Below are positions 12,664 to 25,690 of a stretch of 64,000 bases of DNA, one piece after another. Position numbers and translations under genes: made by a program. The notes beneath the pieces are model-generated. The model ran no database searches, was not told the DNA's origin, and saw nothing but the letters and a program-made list of their open reading frames with translations. The DNA is from Archilochus colubris. Taxonomy: Eukaryota; Chordata; Aves; Apodiformes; Trochilidae. The DNA is taken from NCBI GenBank assembly GCA_023079485.1, contig CM041108.1, positions 4,464,001 to 4,528,000 of the forward strand, read 5' to 3'. Within the stretch, counting starts at the first letter, position 1. Each line of letters begins with the position of its first letter.

Positions 12664-15600
12664 GCATCGCTTTTTCCTCAGCGATTTACAGCTGCTGGAT
12701 AAGTTCTAACTGGAGCAAAGCAGATGAATTCCAGTCTCCTCAGTGAAACTTTATCAATATTTGGAAGCTGAAGATCATGCTCAGAGGACCTTGGGAAGGT
12801 CACTCTATACATTACCTGCAAAGATCTTGCCTCCTTGATCTGGAGAAGGGTCTCTTAGAGCACCTAAGGAGCCTGTTTGATTATTGCTTTTCTTCCCTAT
12901 GTGCCAGCCACACACTCCTCACAATTTATTTTTTTTACCTCTGACAAAAGTAGACATATAACAGTACAAGTGTGTCTTGCCAACACTTTAGCCCTTTGTT
13001 CACAGTTATTGCATAAAGGCCAAAGAAGAAAGTTACCTTGAATGTTACTATCACCTGTGTTTTCATGAATAATTTCTTATTTCTTAGTACATTCATTTTA
13101 AATATTCAGACACAAACCTCCCCTACAGCACCATGGCTGCACAGTAACTTCCACTCTAAAACACGAAGCCCAGAGTGCAAATGACTGATTATTTTTAGCT
13201 TAACAAGCAAAAGGACAAACAATAAAAGAGCATGGATAATGCATCATGAAATGTACTTTGTTCATTTATTTGACAACCACAGTTTAGTTGTAATTAATTA
13301 TAAGAAGACTTCATGGCATCCCAGTTAATGTTCTGTAGTACAATTTGTTAAAGTCTCAGAAGATGAGGCTTTTCCTCCAGCTTTATGCTGCTTCATTCAG
13401 ATAGCATCAAGGTTTATGTGCCCTCTGACTAAACCTTTTTATAATATTCCAAATATTGTATATTATATATATATATATAAAAATATATACAGTTTTCCAG
13501 CAAGGGCCAACTGATGCTCTTGCATTGCCATAAAAAAACATCTGTGCAGTTTCTGCAGTTGGAAGGCCCTCTAACAATTGCCTATCAAGTCTGTTCCAAG
13601 ACCTTTGGATCAGGAATCCCAGGGCAAACCTCAGGGATTGCAAAGCTCTGCAGATTAAACAGACATAAAGACTGCTACATCTGCAAAGGCCTTATCCTTT
13701 GTCTAGAAAGAGAAGTAGAAATTGAGGAAATTTAAGGAGGAAAACATGGACCTGCTGAGTGCTCTGCCACAAGAAAAGGGACAAAGCCACCAGAAAGCAA
13801 GAAGTTTTGCTGCCTGGTTTTAAGCAAGCGGTTGTCAAGAGGCTGTTGTGTGAAATGTGAACACCTGAACCCATTACAGCATTTCCTAGGGAAGGCAAAA
13901 AAGCTTGAAAGCAGTAAAAGTAGGTTAAGATTTGCATGAACGTGCAGGACAGCACTGGAGGACAGACCTAATAACCTTAGAGAAGCCAAAAAAGTGCAAA
14001 TTTAGTTTACATTTTATTTTACCTTGATGCCTCCCTTTTTATTCCCCATGCACACCCAATGATTGATACCAATGGGCATTACTGCACTCCTGTCATTCCA
14101 ACCAAGCAATTTCAGAGCCCAGAATAAGCACTGAAAAAAAGGCAAGGTAGTCAGTGAGGTCATCTCTTTTCCAGATCCAAGTTCTTTTTCTATTTACATT
14201 AATACACAGAGGAGCTGCACATGCAGAGAACACACAGGAAATGTCATCTCTGTTCAGAGACTTTTGTATTAAAGATAAGACTTGAATATTTATCTTCCCT
14301 TCCAGCCACAGAACTCCACAGGTCCATCAGCTCAGCCACAGTCATGTTTGGCTGTGGGGAGTAATCATGACTGCTCTGGCTTTAGGATCCCTTTGGGTAC
14401 ATCCCTCTTGCATGTAATATGCTCTAGAAGTGAAGAAAAAAAAGGGAAGGAAGAAAACCAAAACACCACAAACACCCCACAAGGGTTTTTTTCCCCAGCT
14501 TGAGAGAAAAAGCCAGTAATTTATCAAGCATTACTTAAAATAAGGGTTTCATAAAATGACTTGCACTCTGCCTTTTAAAAACTGTTTCTACATTCCTCTC
14601 CCCCTTAGCTTTCTGCCACTGACTGACAGCTCTCTGTTAATAAATTCTTTCAGTTGCCAGGCATTTTTTTTTAATGTTTCATTCATGGCACTGCAAACTA
14701 GATAGTCCCCCTCCCATATCTCCTTCAGTTTCTCTCCCTTTCCAGTTGTTTCTGGGAATGATGGCAGCAATGACTGCAGAGATCAGAGAGGGTTTCTCTA
14801 CACACTCGCAGTGTTCCTGCTGTGGCAGTGAAGTTCATCAGCTTCCTAACCTGTAGAGCCTCCAATGAATGCTTCCATAAGGACAGGAAAACTAGAGCAG
14901 AAAGCTCAGATTAATGCAGAGGACAAATGAATCATCTTCTGGGAGATGAGATGTGTTTCTAACCCAGCCTGGGCCATTCTCAGGGCAGGCACCACCAACC
15001 CCAGGGTACCCAAACACAGATCTGCAGCCCCAAAATAATGGCAGCTCTAGACCAGAGCATATGTTAGAGCTTCAATGTACCAGTCCTAAGGGATTTCAAC
15101 ACTGAAGCAGCAGATTAATTCAAATAAAAACTGATGAGAGATGAGAAGATAGCCATAGCATTTCTTTTGTGGGCAAACAGCTATTCCTTTTCAGTCTTGG
15201 CCTCAATAAAATACTTCCTCTTTGTTGTGTAAAATCACAGTCTAAGACACAAAGAAGAGGCTCAAAATAATTCCATATTTTCAGTAAGAGCAATTTGCAC
15301 AAACTCTGTGTTTCCCATGTTTACTTTGTCTGCCAAAATTAGAAGTGAAAGCCAGAGCAGCAGGATGGGAGACACTCCCCTGGGTAGAATTACTTCCATT
15401 TTTCCTTGAGGTTTCTTACAGGCAGTGTAAATTTGGGGCTTGTTATCACATTACAAGACATCAACTATCACACAGCTTTTGCTTTTCAATCTGCTTGGTT
15501 CTGTTGCTTGGTTGTGGCGATGGTTTAAATCAGAGCAGGAGGGGGGGATCTTGGCTGCTGTCTCTGCTGGTTTTCCTTTCACTTTATGCAAAGGAGAAAC

Positions 15601-15979
15601 AAAAGGTCCTTTCTGAAGATCTGGAAGTCACCATCAGGGCTTGGAAGCTGGAAAGTCTGTGATTCAGGGAAATTGCTGACAATGAAAAGGGGAGAGGGAG
15701 GGTGGGTTCTGCTCAGCCTGCTAATCTGGACTTCCAGGCTCAGCTCCCTGCTTTGAAACAGAACCCAATGAGATATTTCAGATAACAGCTTTGAGCCACC
15801 TCTTTCAAAGGATTAAGCTTCTAAATGCCTCAGTAGAAATCAGTCATCTAAAATGTCTTCGAGGATCAGAGTCTGCTCTGCAGCCAGACCAGATTTGCAG
15901 AATTTTGGTGCCCCAGGCTGAGGACAGTGTCTGATCAGACTTGGAGCATGAACATCACAAAGTGCCCAAACCCAGCTTG
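12664..15979. other. Unique non-coding DNA
   Basis: No gene was seen. At 12788 a short CCTTGGGAAGGTCACT string resembles a MIR box but lacks flanking agreement. The patch at 13220-13370 has TAATTAATTATAAG, CATGGATAATGCATCATG and other AT cores and could be a regulatory element. Confidence 0.5.
13459..13490. repeat. (AT)n microsatellite, interrupted
   Basis: A TATA/ATAT run of about 22 bp followed by AAAATATATA. It is likely length-variable. Confidence 0.9.
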
Positions 15980-16095
15980 GCACTCTGGTTTCCCATCAGG
16001 AAAACTGGAGATAATAGTCCTCCCTTGTCTTACCAGGGTGGAGGGAGGAGAAGGACATTAATGATTATGTGGTGATCACCTAATACAGCCCTAGG
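15980..16095 (+). repeat. MIR-type SINE remnant (3' part)
   Basis: CTCTGGTTTCCCATCAGG, then AAAACTGGAGATAATAGTCC, then ACCAGGGTGGAGGGAGGAG, then ATTAATGATTATGTGG and TAATACAG follow the MIR order: CTCAGTTTCCTCATCTG, AAAATGGGGATAATAGT, CATAGGGTTGTTGTGAGGA, TTAAATGAGTTAATAC, CTTAGAACAG. Five successive blocks agree, so this is one of the clearest MIR copies in the window. Confidence 0.7.
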
Positions 16096-16330
16096 GAATA
16101 GAAAACTGAGATCTTTCTCAGGTATTTTAACAGGGAACAGCTCCACTGACTGCAGTGGTGAAATGGAGCCAATTTGCACAGCCAAAGGCTCCAGCTCTTG
16201 ATGCTTATCCAAAGCTTCTAGGACTGCAAAGGAAAGCTGCAGGTATCACAGGCACATGCTGCTGGTTGCTGCTGTCAGCAATTGTAATTGCAACCTGAAG
16301 TTTCTGGTGACACTACCCATCCTCTGCAAA

Positions 16331-16380
16331 GGGTAGCACAGTGATTAATAACTTCTGCTCGTGGTCCTGGAGAGACCTGA
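16331..16380 (+). repeat. Possible MIR 5' segment
   Basis: GGGTAGCACAGTGATTAATA…GGTCCTGGAGAGACCTG resembles the MIR 5' end, where a TAGTGGTTAAGAGC box precedes a CTGGAGTCAGACTG box. It lies 235 bp after the MIR 3' piece and could be a separate copy. Downstream agreement is weak, hence low confidence. Confidence 0.35.
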
Positions 16381-19300
16381 AAAGTGCAGAAGCCTTTGGA
16401 GAGTCACAGAGAACTTGCTCTGGAAGTAGATCCAAATCCAGCCCATGCGACAGCTCTGAGAAGCTTTCCATGCCCAGAGAGGGATGGATTGAAACAATCC
16501 ACAATTGATATGTAAATAACAGTTTTAAAAAACACTAAGTAAGGCAGGGAAAAAAAATTAACAGTTGGAGGAAAGAACAATTTTATACATTTCCAGACAG
16601 GGATGTAAAGTTCTTCTCCACTGAGGGGAACTTCGTGACACTGAATGGGATGGAGGAGAGCAACTGTAACAAGCCTGGAAAAAAGCTTCCTGAAAGGTGT
16701 CCATCTGCAGGCTGTGTATTACACTGAAATGCTGCTCTTAGCTCCCTACCAAAGAGACAAGGCTCCTGGAAGAGTCTTTTTTAGTGCCAAGCTGATATTC
16801 AAACTCGATGCATCATCAAGAGCATCCCTGGAGGAGAAGAAAGGAGATGAACTCCAGGAACTTTTCTTAGGGAAATGGGGTGAAGAAGGGACAGGAGAGT
16901 TATCTCATCTTGACAGAAATATGAATGGGATTTGTTTTAAGCATCGTGCAAGTTTTGGAAGAATTTAATATAGAGATAGAATGAACTCTGTTAATAAATC
17001 TGTGAGATGATGGGGAGGAGCAGTTGGTATTGTACACAACACTCCTTAAATAAGAGTCACTGCATTTAGTAACCCTTCTGTCTGTCAAGTGCCCAGTCCA
17101 GCAAAACTTAGCCTCTTCAGCCTCAAGATATAATTCTGTAAAGCATATGAGAGGCTCACCATGATATAAATATAAATATATATATATGTATGTTTTGTCT
17201 CTGCCTCTAGTCAGTGCACAGAGAGAAACTCATAGATGCATCAACTGGCTCAGCTCCAAGCTGGCACTGCACAAGGTAACAGAACTTCTCAGACAAGCAC
17301 ACAAAAGGCTGGGGAATTTTAATATCTTCTTCCTCAACAAGTAATTTCCAGTGTTTATGCTCTGTGGAGCTCCTTACGAGTGTCAGAGCAGAACAAATGT
17401 CATTTTTAATGGACTTGCTAAATCATAAAAACCGTTTGCAAAATTGCATCTGATTAAAACATGAAAATGTTCCATTATTCACAGAAAGATGCCAGGCAGC
17501 TTGCAAGAGTGGCTGAGAGAAATCTTGGTCACCTCAATAAAAAGAAGCAATCTTATGATGTACTCTAGCCAAATACAGAGGCATTTTCCTGGAGTGACAG
17601 AACAAAACTTAGCATTCATCATCACATCATTAATTCTTATAGCAACAGATAAAAACCCATGACACAAAGTGCATTACAAGGTACAGCTGCAGCCTGCATG
17701 ATCATTGGAAATATCCAAATACTTCCATGGTGTAGATCACCTTTTCCTTTGGGAGAGGGCCAGGTCTAGAACAAGTTAGAACATTTCATTTCTAGGGCAG
17801 TTGTCACTAGAAGACTTGGCTATGATTTATCCCCATTCTAACCTCCCTGCAGTCACCAAAATAAAATAATAAAAATGCCTCTTACTCCATCTGGAAGGGG
17901 AGTAAAAATTGAAAGTTTTTTTCCTGCATGGACAAAGCAGATGTGGCAATAGAACATATATCATAAACAGGGGCTGCTTCAGAGAGTAAATAGCACTAAA
18001 ACGAGAAAGGATATCCATCAAAATTATGATGTTACACCATTTATTGGCAAAAACACAGAGGCTTAGTTCTAACTATGCTCTCTAGATGGTGATGCAGAGT
18101 AATTATGCTTTAGTTTACTGAGCATGTAACCTTTGGAAACAGTATATTCTGAAAAGTGACAAAAAATGATTTAGCCAGACATGCTACATTCTAGGTAGCT
18201 GCCTACATCTTAGATGTCAAACAATGCATCAATCAACCTTTTACTGTTAAGCTCTTATTTAATTTTCAGGGGATTTGGGAAGCATGTGCCTTCCCAAAAG
18301 CAGCTTTTTTAATTTTAACTGAATAATGAAGATTCAGGGAAAGAGGTAGGAAGTGAACCAACATTGGTTTTGGAAAAGGAATAACATATCATTTAAACAC
18401 ATCCAAAGCCAAAACATTTCATAACAAAAGGATCCAAACTTTGTGTATGTCTCAAAATAGCAGATGAGGTTGTGGTTTCACTATAGCATTTCCATGACAG
18501 AACTGATGAATGCTGAGAGGGCAGAACAGGAGTAACTCCAGCACTGAAATGGTTTGTTGGGAGTTGCCACCCTTGTGGTCTGTGAGCATTTCTAGTTTCA
18601 GGACTGTGACAGGAGATACAGCACTACTTGCTGCACAGAATAATGCTGATAAGGCAGGAGGAATATGGTCTTTTAGTCTATCCATACAACAGGAAACATA
18701 AGACTGACACAGCCTCTCTTTCCATCCTGCCAACACCCACTGCAGTTTTTGCTGTACAGAGAAATTCACCTGTAAGACATCACCTGGTAAAGGTTTGACA
18801 GAGCCAAGTGTTGTTGCACAGATGAATTAAGGACAAGGTTCTTTGAAATTGGTGGCTGAAAATAAATAAAACAAGACTAAGTGATGCTGCAGCCTTTTTC
18901 CCATGTACCAAATGATGGCAGAGAGATGCTGAACTTAGGCAAATTTCCCACCATTGTGCAGTGCAGCTTTCTTGCAAAGGTTAATAACTCCTGATGTGTT
19001 CTGTGAACTCAGCATTTCTCCTGAAGTTCAGTTTGATGTACTGCCCTTTTCACCATGAGCACATTTCTTCCTGCCTGCCTGCCTTTTGCTCATCAGCTTT
19101 ATCAACACAGCCTCAGGTGAAAAATAGCTTTCAAGAAATGTAGACTACGAGATAGAAATCCTTGCCTAATGCAAATGATAAGAGTCAAAAGAAGCCTATT
19201 AATAAACTCCAGAAATCTAGCTGTGGCCCAGAATCACAGCTGAGGTAAACTGGAACAGCAAAGTCTATTTACCCCAGCAGAGAGCCTGGCCTTGCAAGTT

Positions 19301-20299
19301 TATAAATCTCAGTGCTCTTTAAAAAACAAAACACTAAATCATTTTGCCTAAGAGATGAGAATATCATTTATATTGTTCTATATCCTGCACCATAACCATT
19401 GATTTGTGCTTCCTTATTTCTTCTTAGGATTTTCTAACACAGATACTTTATGGCCATATTCTAAGATCCTTCTGAGCTGCTGGTGGTCAGTCAGCTGTGG
19501 GAATTCAACTTCCCATGTTCATCCCAACAAAGTACAAATGCCACTCTCACCACCCTGAAAAACTAACCCTGTATAACCCAAGTGCTCATTTCCACAATTA
19601 AGCCACCTGACAGTGTCTCAGCAAGTCTGTAAAGACTCCCTGTACCTCCTGGAAAGTATGGAATATGCCACCAAAATGTCTCATCTTCTGCTTCCCCTGC
19701 AATGAATAACTCCAAGGAATAAAATGTATTCTATTGTCACACAGGAATGCAAGCACTGCACTTAATCCTTCACTCCTACCCCATCAACAATTTATTTTGA
19801 ATTGTATGAAGGCTGGTGTTGGGGCAGAGCAAAAGCAATTGGGTGATTCATGCTCATTGCAAGACCTTTTTTCTCCTGCTAGAGTGGGACACAAATACTC
19901 CAAACGCTGTCAAGCTTGTTTTCCAAAAGGTCACTGAAGAGCTTTTGCTTCATGGCAGACATATGTTGATTTCACCAAGATCAAAATGTGTACATTTCAA
20001 GCTTAAAGCTGCTGGTGCCAGGGATTCATCTGATTTGGGGCTTTACAAAGGTAATGTGTTTGTGTTCCCTCATCCTCAGCAGAACTGGGCTGCCAGCCAA
20101 GGATTTCTCCTTTCTTATCCTGCACAGGTGGGGATGAGGGGGGACAAAAGACAGAGTAGATTTCCCTCCCAAAGGATCCTGGGCTGGTTCTCTAAAGGTT
20201 ACAGTAAAGCATCCATGGATGCATTTGATTAAAGGTTCTGCTAATGCTCAGCTCTCATTTATCATCCTGAGACTTAAAGTGATCAACGTAATCAAACCT
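16381..20299. other. Unique non-coding DNA
   Basis: No gene was seen. An AT microsatellite lies at 17164-17192 and a short (CCTG)n at about 19070-19084. The patch at 17385-17470 is AT-rich and looks like non-coding conserved sequence. The open frame at 19816-20232 has no recognisable domain. Confidence 0.5.
17164..17192. repeat. (AT)n / ATAA microsatellite
   Basis: ATATAAATATAAATATATATATATGTATG: short alternating AT repeat, interrupted. No associated transposon was recognised. Confidence 0.85.
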
Positions 20300-20395
20300 T
20301 GTTTAGGGCATAAGAAAGTGATTGGCTTAAGGTCATGCCAAGTCTCAGGGACAACAAGGATTAGACCTGGAAAACATACCTCTGAAAATAGTCTG
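20300..20395 (-). repeat. MIR-type SINE remnant, antisense
   Basis: On the plus strand GAAAGTGATTGGCTTAAGG, TCATGCCAAG, GGGACAACAAGG and ATTAGACCTGG follow the reverse complement of MIR (GGTTAAGTGACTTGCCCAAGGTCACACAGCTAGTAAGTGGCAGAGCC and GGGATTCGAACCCAGG). The copy is diverged but several boxes are co-linear. Confidence 0.6.
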
Positions 20396-23300
20396 TTTCC
20401 TCACTACTTTAGTTTTTCCTTCTAATACAGCTTTTCTGGAGCTGCAATTGAAATGCATCCTTTTCTGTGCAGCTATGCAATCATGGTGATGAATTCCTTG
20501 CTGATTCTCTCTGCTCTGAAGTACCTCTGCTACAAAGACACCCCTGAGCCCAAGCCAGCAGGGAAATGACAGGGACAGACAATTCTCCCAAGTCTCCAAG
20601 CAGTTTAACTGGGAAAGTATAGTTCCCTTCCACATAACACAATGACTTGAAATTGTCAAACCAAAAAAAAAATTATTCCCATCTTACCATAAAGAAGAAG
20701 CTGCATTGAAAAACTGATGTTCAGCAACTTCTCCAGCTCTTAAGATGTTCTTAATTAAGTACAGAGGGTCCTCAGCAGTTACATAGCAGTGGTACACACA
20801 GTTTCCCAAGGAAGGATGGGCAGTCAGCAGAATCCACGCTTATCTGGGATGGGGACATCCCGAGGTGACCCCATGCTCAGCACAGCCAAGGCAGCACCTG
20901 ACCACGGTGAGGGGCTAGAGTCCCATTGCTTGAGCACAATGTTAGTTAAAAACTACAGGACAAACAACCTCTCTTCCTCTGTGTTATCTTTTGTGGGGCT
21001 GCAGCTCTTTGCTTGACACCAAAGATGGGACAGCCAGAGGTAAAAGCCCCAGCCTTGCCCTGCTGAGATAGCAATTAGCTCACAGCTCACTTCTTGACTC
21101 CATGTTAGTCGGATGGGATCACATTCCCTGGAAAATGAAGTAGTTTTGCTTGACATGAAAAGACATTCTCAGCTCTCACCAAAAAAAGAAAAAAAATAAT
21201 GGTATTCTTGTGACTCGTGTGTTGGCAGCTTTGCCAGCTGAGAAGCTGGTCTGCTGCAGACATTATTTACAAAATAGTGGTTCTTTTGTTTACAAGCACT
21301 GAGACAATTCATGAGCAAGTGAAAGTGAATCACTGCATTCGTTTGGTTGTTTTCCCCACAGACTGCCATCTCTGAGAGGTTTACAGAAACATTAATTTTC
21401 AAGCTCTCCATTAAGATCACTCACTGCCCTGACTAGGCAGCAGAATGCTATGAGGTACACAGGATAATACATTGCACAAGCAAAAGCTACAACCCACAAC
21501 AACAGTAAGAGCAAAAATTCTTTGCTCTAAGATCTCCAGGGTATGCAGTAAGACAGGGAAAATTGGTATGGAAACTCCTAGGCCCGAGGTAGCAAGTAGC
21601 ATCTCATATTCTTACTCTGAAACCAGAAAGAAAAGAAACAAAACCAGAAAAGCACACACCAAAGGTGAGTTTTTCCTGCTGATTCCCCCAACATCCTGGT
21701 GTAGGGTGTGATAGGAGCTTCTTGGCAGATGCCACACCATAGCTCATCACTGCTTTTGCAAAGCCCTTCATCCCAGAGACTCCAGCACAACTTTGGGGTC
21801 AGGAATGACTTCAGTGAGCTAAAACTGAGCCAGGTCATAGGTTTAGGCACTGCTGATGTCCCAGCTAATGACTGCAGAGACTCTGCCAAGGAACCTTTTG
21901 CAACAGAAGTGAGAGAACCTCCATGGGTAGCTCAAGGATAAGTCAGTCAAGGACATACCTACTGCAGCTTTGAAAGGAACTGCAGCCAGAGGCTGCAAGA
22001 GAACTAAGTGGACAATAGTCACAATTTGTCTCTTCAACATTTGCTTCATTAAATTTATAACCCAATGGCTTCTCAGCTCCAGCTGCAGAGAGTCATTACA
22101 AGACATCACTTTGACCAAAACAGAAAAAAAAAAAGGGCTTCCAAAGATGCAAGGAATTAATTTTATGACTAAACTGCAGAAGGCAGCTGTTTTCTTTTAA
22201 CTCCCTGCCCTCAGTTCCCCAGAAATTTGGTTCAGATCAATTCTTCTGCAGGAAAGCCTGATGAAAACTAATTGATGCGAGAGAAAAATCAAGCATGACA
22301 CAGAAAGTGCCTTTCTCCCTATTACTCACACTTTGTGGTGAGAAAACCTCAAAAGGGGTACTGGGAATTTCTAGTTAGCATAGATTTGTCAAATTCTAAC
22401 TCTCAAGCCATACTGGGTTTTTTCCCTAAATAGCCAGCAGCCACAGAAAGAAAATAAAAGAGGGGACATAAAAAGTCTCAAAGGTTTCTAATGGAAATAG
22501 AGCAGAAGGAACAGGTCTGGAAGTTACAGAGAGGGAAAATCTTTTATCCAGTGGCCCAGCTACAGAAAGCATCTTCTAGAAAACCCCATCCCAAGTGCTG
22601 AAGCTGGCTCATGGCACCAGAGGGTCTGACCTTTTCCTTCACCACTCAGCAAGTGCCATTTGGGGGAAGGAACTGACATTCCTGAGTTCAGGGAGAGAGG
22701 AATGCTGAGCAAGAGCTCTGTGCCTTCTGCCAGGTGCTCCTGATCAAACTGCACTCAGCCCAATTGCTTTCCTCCAGCAGAGGAAGCTTTTTATTCCCTT
22801 TAGATTACAGAATAAAAACAAGCCAGGAAAAGAGATACAAATGTCCACAACATGACAAGATGATGCTGCAGAGCTGAAATGCAGGAAGAAAAGGGTGAAG
22901 ATGCACTGGTAAATCTTAATAGAAACCCCAGCTGATAAACAGAGAGGAACAGGGGAATCTGTGCTGCTCACAGCCTTGCTGATGCCAACAAACTGGTAAA
23001 TTAGCTATTGGGAAGTGGGCTCCTGCTCTGGGAAATGATTCAAGCAAGCACATGGGGCTTGAGAAACCTTTGTCTTCTTCTGGCTGCACAGGAGCTGCTC
23101 CAAAGGGACCAGAAAGCACCAAATCCCTGTAGGGACACCCATGGGGTGAGGGGAGGAGGATGGCAAAGGGAAGGGAATGTTGCATCTGCTCAGGCATCCA
23201 TCCCACTTGATCCTAACTCCATCCTAACATTTAGCATCCCAGAAGGTCAGGCTCTGGCAGTCTCACTCTCCATGTAGCTTGCCTGTCACTCTAACAAGTC

Positions 23301-25650
23301 CCTCCTAGACTGCTTGAAAAACATGAGGATGGGGATTTGAAGCCCTAGGCTTCAGGGATCCAGGCTCTTGGTATCATTTCTGGCAAGCTGCATCAGGCCT
23401 GACCAGGGCAGTTTTGCAATCATATCTTTCCAGAGCACTCTTACCACCTCTGCTTTGCCCATCCTGGCAGCAAAATCTCATTTCTGCTTGCAAAAGGCTC
23501 AGACATTAATATAGCACTTGTCATTTCGGTTCCTAAATGAATAAATACTCTTGCTGCCACTCTAAGCTGTCACAAGGATTTGTATCTGCCTTCATTACAT
23601 CCCTCCTAGTCACAGTATAATTAAATCCAATGCTGCTTTAAGTCTCAGTGAGCAAAGGAAAATTCAAGAGATTAATCAGGATATTTTTCAGAGAGTTCTA
23701 AAAATACTCTAAATAGACCAGAAAACCAGATGAGTGGCATTCTCATTTATTACTGAGCCAAGCTCTGGATACAACCACCAATTGAGTTGATAGATAACAC
23801 AGATCTTCTGCCTCTGTTTCTTTCTGGAAGCTCTCATTCAGAGCCAGAGCAAGATGCAATTCTCTCTGTTATTGTCTCACTCACTGGAATTTATTTTGGG
23901 ATGTGTGTTTTCAGCATTCTCAAGGGCTATGCTGTCATCATGATTTTGAATTAAGTTTTTCCTCTCTCATAGTCCCCATCCCATAATAATTTTTTTCTGG
24001 AGCACGTGTCCTCAGGTACTGCTCATTTCTGCCCTTCCAGAAGCCTACAAGTAATTGCAGACATGCAATAAAAATCTCCCATATGGTTCTCAAGGATTTT
24101 TTTTATTTTTTTTTTTTACCCAAGTGTGGACTGGCTTTCCATGATAAAAAAATCTGATGTTTACAAAGCATTGGAGCTGTGTAAGCTCCTCAGTGCTCCT
24201 GGCCACTTCAGCCTTGGCCTAACTGATGACCTTTCTGTATCAACTAAACCAGGTTCACCTATATCATCTTTAAGAGCAACTCCATGAGCTTCTTGGCAAG
24301 CAAACATTCTCACTCTATCCTTGCATGCTTTTGTCACAGGGGCACAAATCTATGGGCTGGGCAACACTTACAACTGATTTACATTTAGAACACAAACCCA
24401 CAAGCAGACATTTGTCATTTGCAGCTGACCCAGCTGAGCTGTACAGAGGGGGATGTAAATATCCCCACTGGAGCAAACAGGAAGTTCTGATCTGGGAGAA
24501 TTTCAGCACTTAGATCAGTGTCACTGTAGCTGCTCCCAAGAACATTTATTACAAATGCATAATAAAATAAAGCACTTGCTTTTCGTGGTGCAGATGACCT
24601 TGCAAAGGGATGAGAGGGTGATGGAAGAAGGCAGTCAGGCTCTGTGCCTTGCTTGTGAATTCCTGCTCTGATTTAAAGACATTAACTCCTGAGCAACACC
24701 AGATGCCATTTGCTGACCTTAGAGCCTGGGCTGCCAGCACTGATGCCACCTCAGCATCCTCTGCTTTCCAGCTCCCACATTGCTGTATCACAGGGACACC
24801 TTGGGGCTGACAAGCACCAGCAGCAGCCAGCTCACAACCAGAGAGGCACTCAAAGCTCCTGATGTACCTGACTGTTCTAATAGCTGTAAATACAGCCCCC
24901 AGGAGAGGTAACTCATTCAGAAATTAAGAAATAAACAAACTAGTGTAAGCTCCAGAAGAATGCAGCCTGCAATAGGCTGCCTGAATACACTACAAGCAGG
25001 GGGAAAACAAGGCAGGAAAAACAAGCCTGGCCAGTGGCAATGACATGGGAAAGGAGTAGGTAGGACTGGAGGAAGAAAAGGATATTAAAAATACAGCATC
25101 ATGATTCAATGCCAAAACTCTTAAGAAAGCAAAGGAAATATGCTAGAAAGCAGCATAATCCATATCAGTCACTGGATGCTGTTGCACTGGGGAAGACTGG
25201 AGGTGCCAAGGTTGAACAGCCTGCCATTCATTAGTGTTGATTTAGGGCTGTACAGACAAGAAGAGCTTGCATGATGCATTGGGTGTATATTCTTCTATTG
25301 ATCTCCCAAGACTTAGTCTTCTAAATGTTCCATCCATCACTCCCAGCAGCCCTCCTCAAATCCCCCTTGAGAAGGGACTAAAGAGAAGCAACTGTCCCAC
25401 CTCTCAGGGCCATGATCCAAATGGTTTATAAGAGCCAAGGATCTAGGGGAGCTCACACTGATCCATCACCTTTAAGATGGAGCTGCATTTGCAGATATTA
25501 CTTTCTCACTATTAGGACAGCTCCTCTGAAGGGCAAAACAAACCTTGAGGAGCCTGTGCTCCCAATCCTGCTTGGATGAGACAAACTGATCATGAGAGAG
25601 AGAATTCATCTCCAGCTCGTGCACCACTCACACTTTATTCCACCTCCGTG
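20396..25650. other. Unique non-coding DNA
   Basis: No exon, RNA gene or clear transposon was recognised in this 5.2-kb stretch. A T-rich tract (8 T, one A, then 13 T) lies at 24097-24118. Two open-frame clusters (21578-22118 and 22744-23277) occur on opposing strands and are under 110 codons each. AT-rich patches near 23500-23680 have several TAATTAA-type cores. Confidence 0.5.
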
Positions 25651-25690
25651 GAAACTGAAAACTACTGAAAACTGAAACTCTGAAAAACAA
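25651..25690. promoter_or_regulatory. Cluster of GAAA-type (ISRE/IRF-like) motifs
   Basis: The plus strand carries GAAACTGAAA at 25651-25660, an exact match to the IRF core pattern GAAANNGAAA. It is followed by GAAAACTGAAACT at 25667-25679 and CTGAAAAAC. The arrangement may have arisen from a short ACTGAAA-type duplication. Whether it is bound is unknown, and no promoter was identified beside it. Confidence 0.3.

Noticed and set aside
12785..12830. MIR-like CCTTGGGAAGGTCACT box
   Set aside because: Only about 16 bases agree and neither flank continues the MIR pattern.
13125..13147. REST/RE1-like CAGCACCATGG string
   Set aside because: The left half fits the consensus but the right half (GGACAG) is missing.
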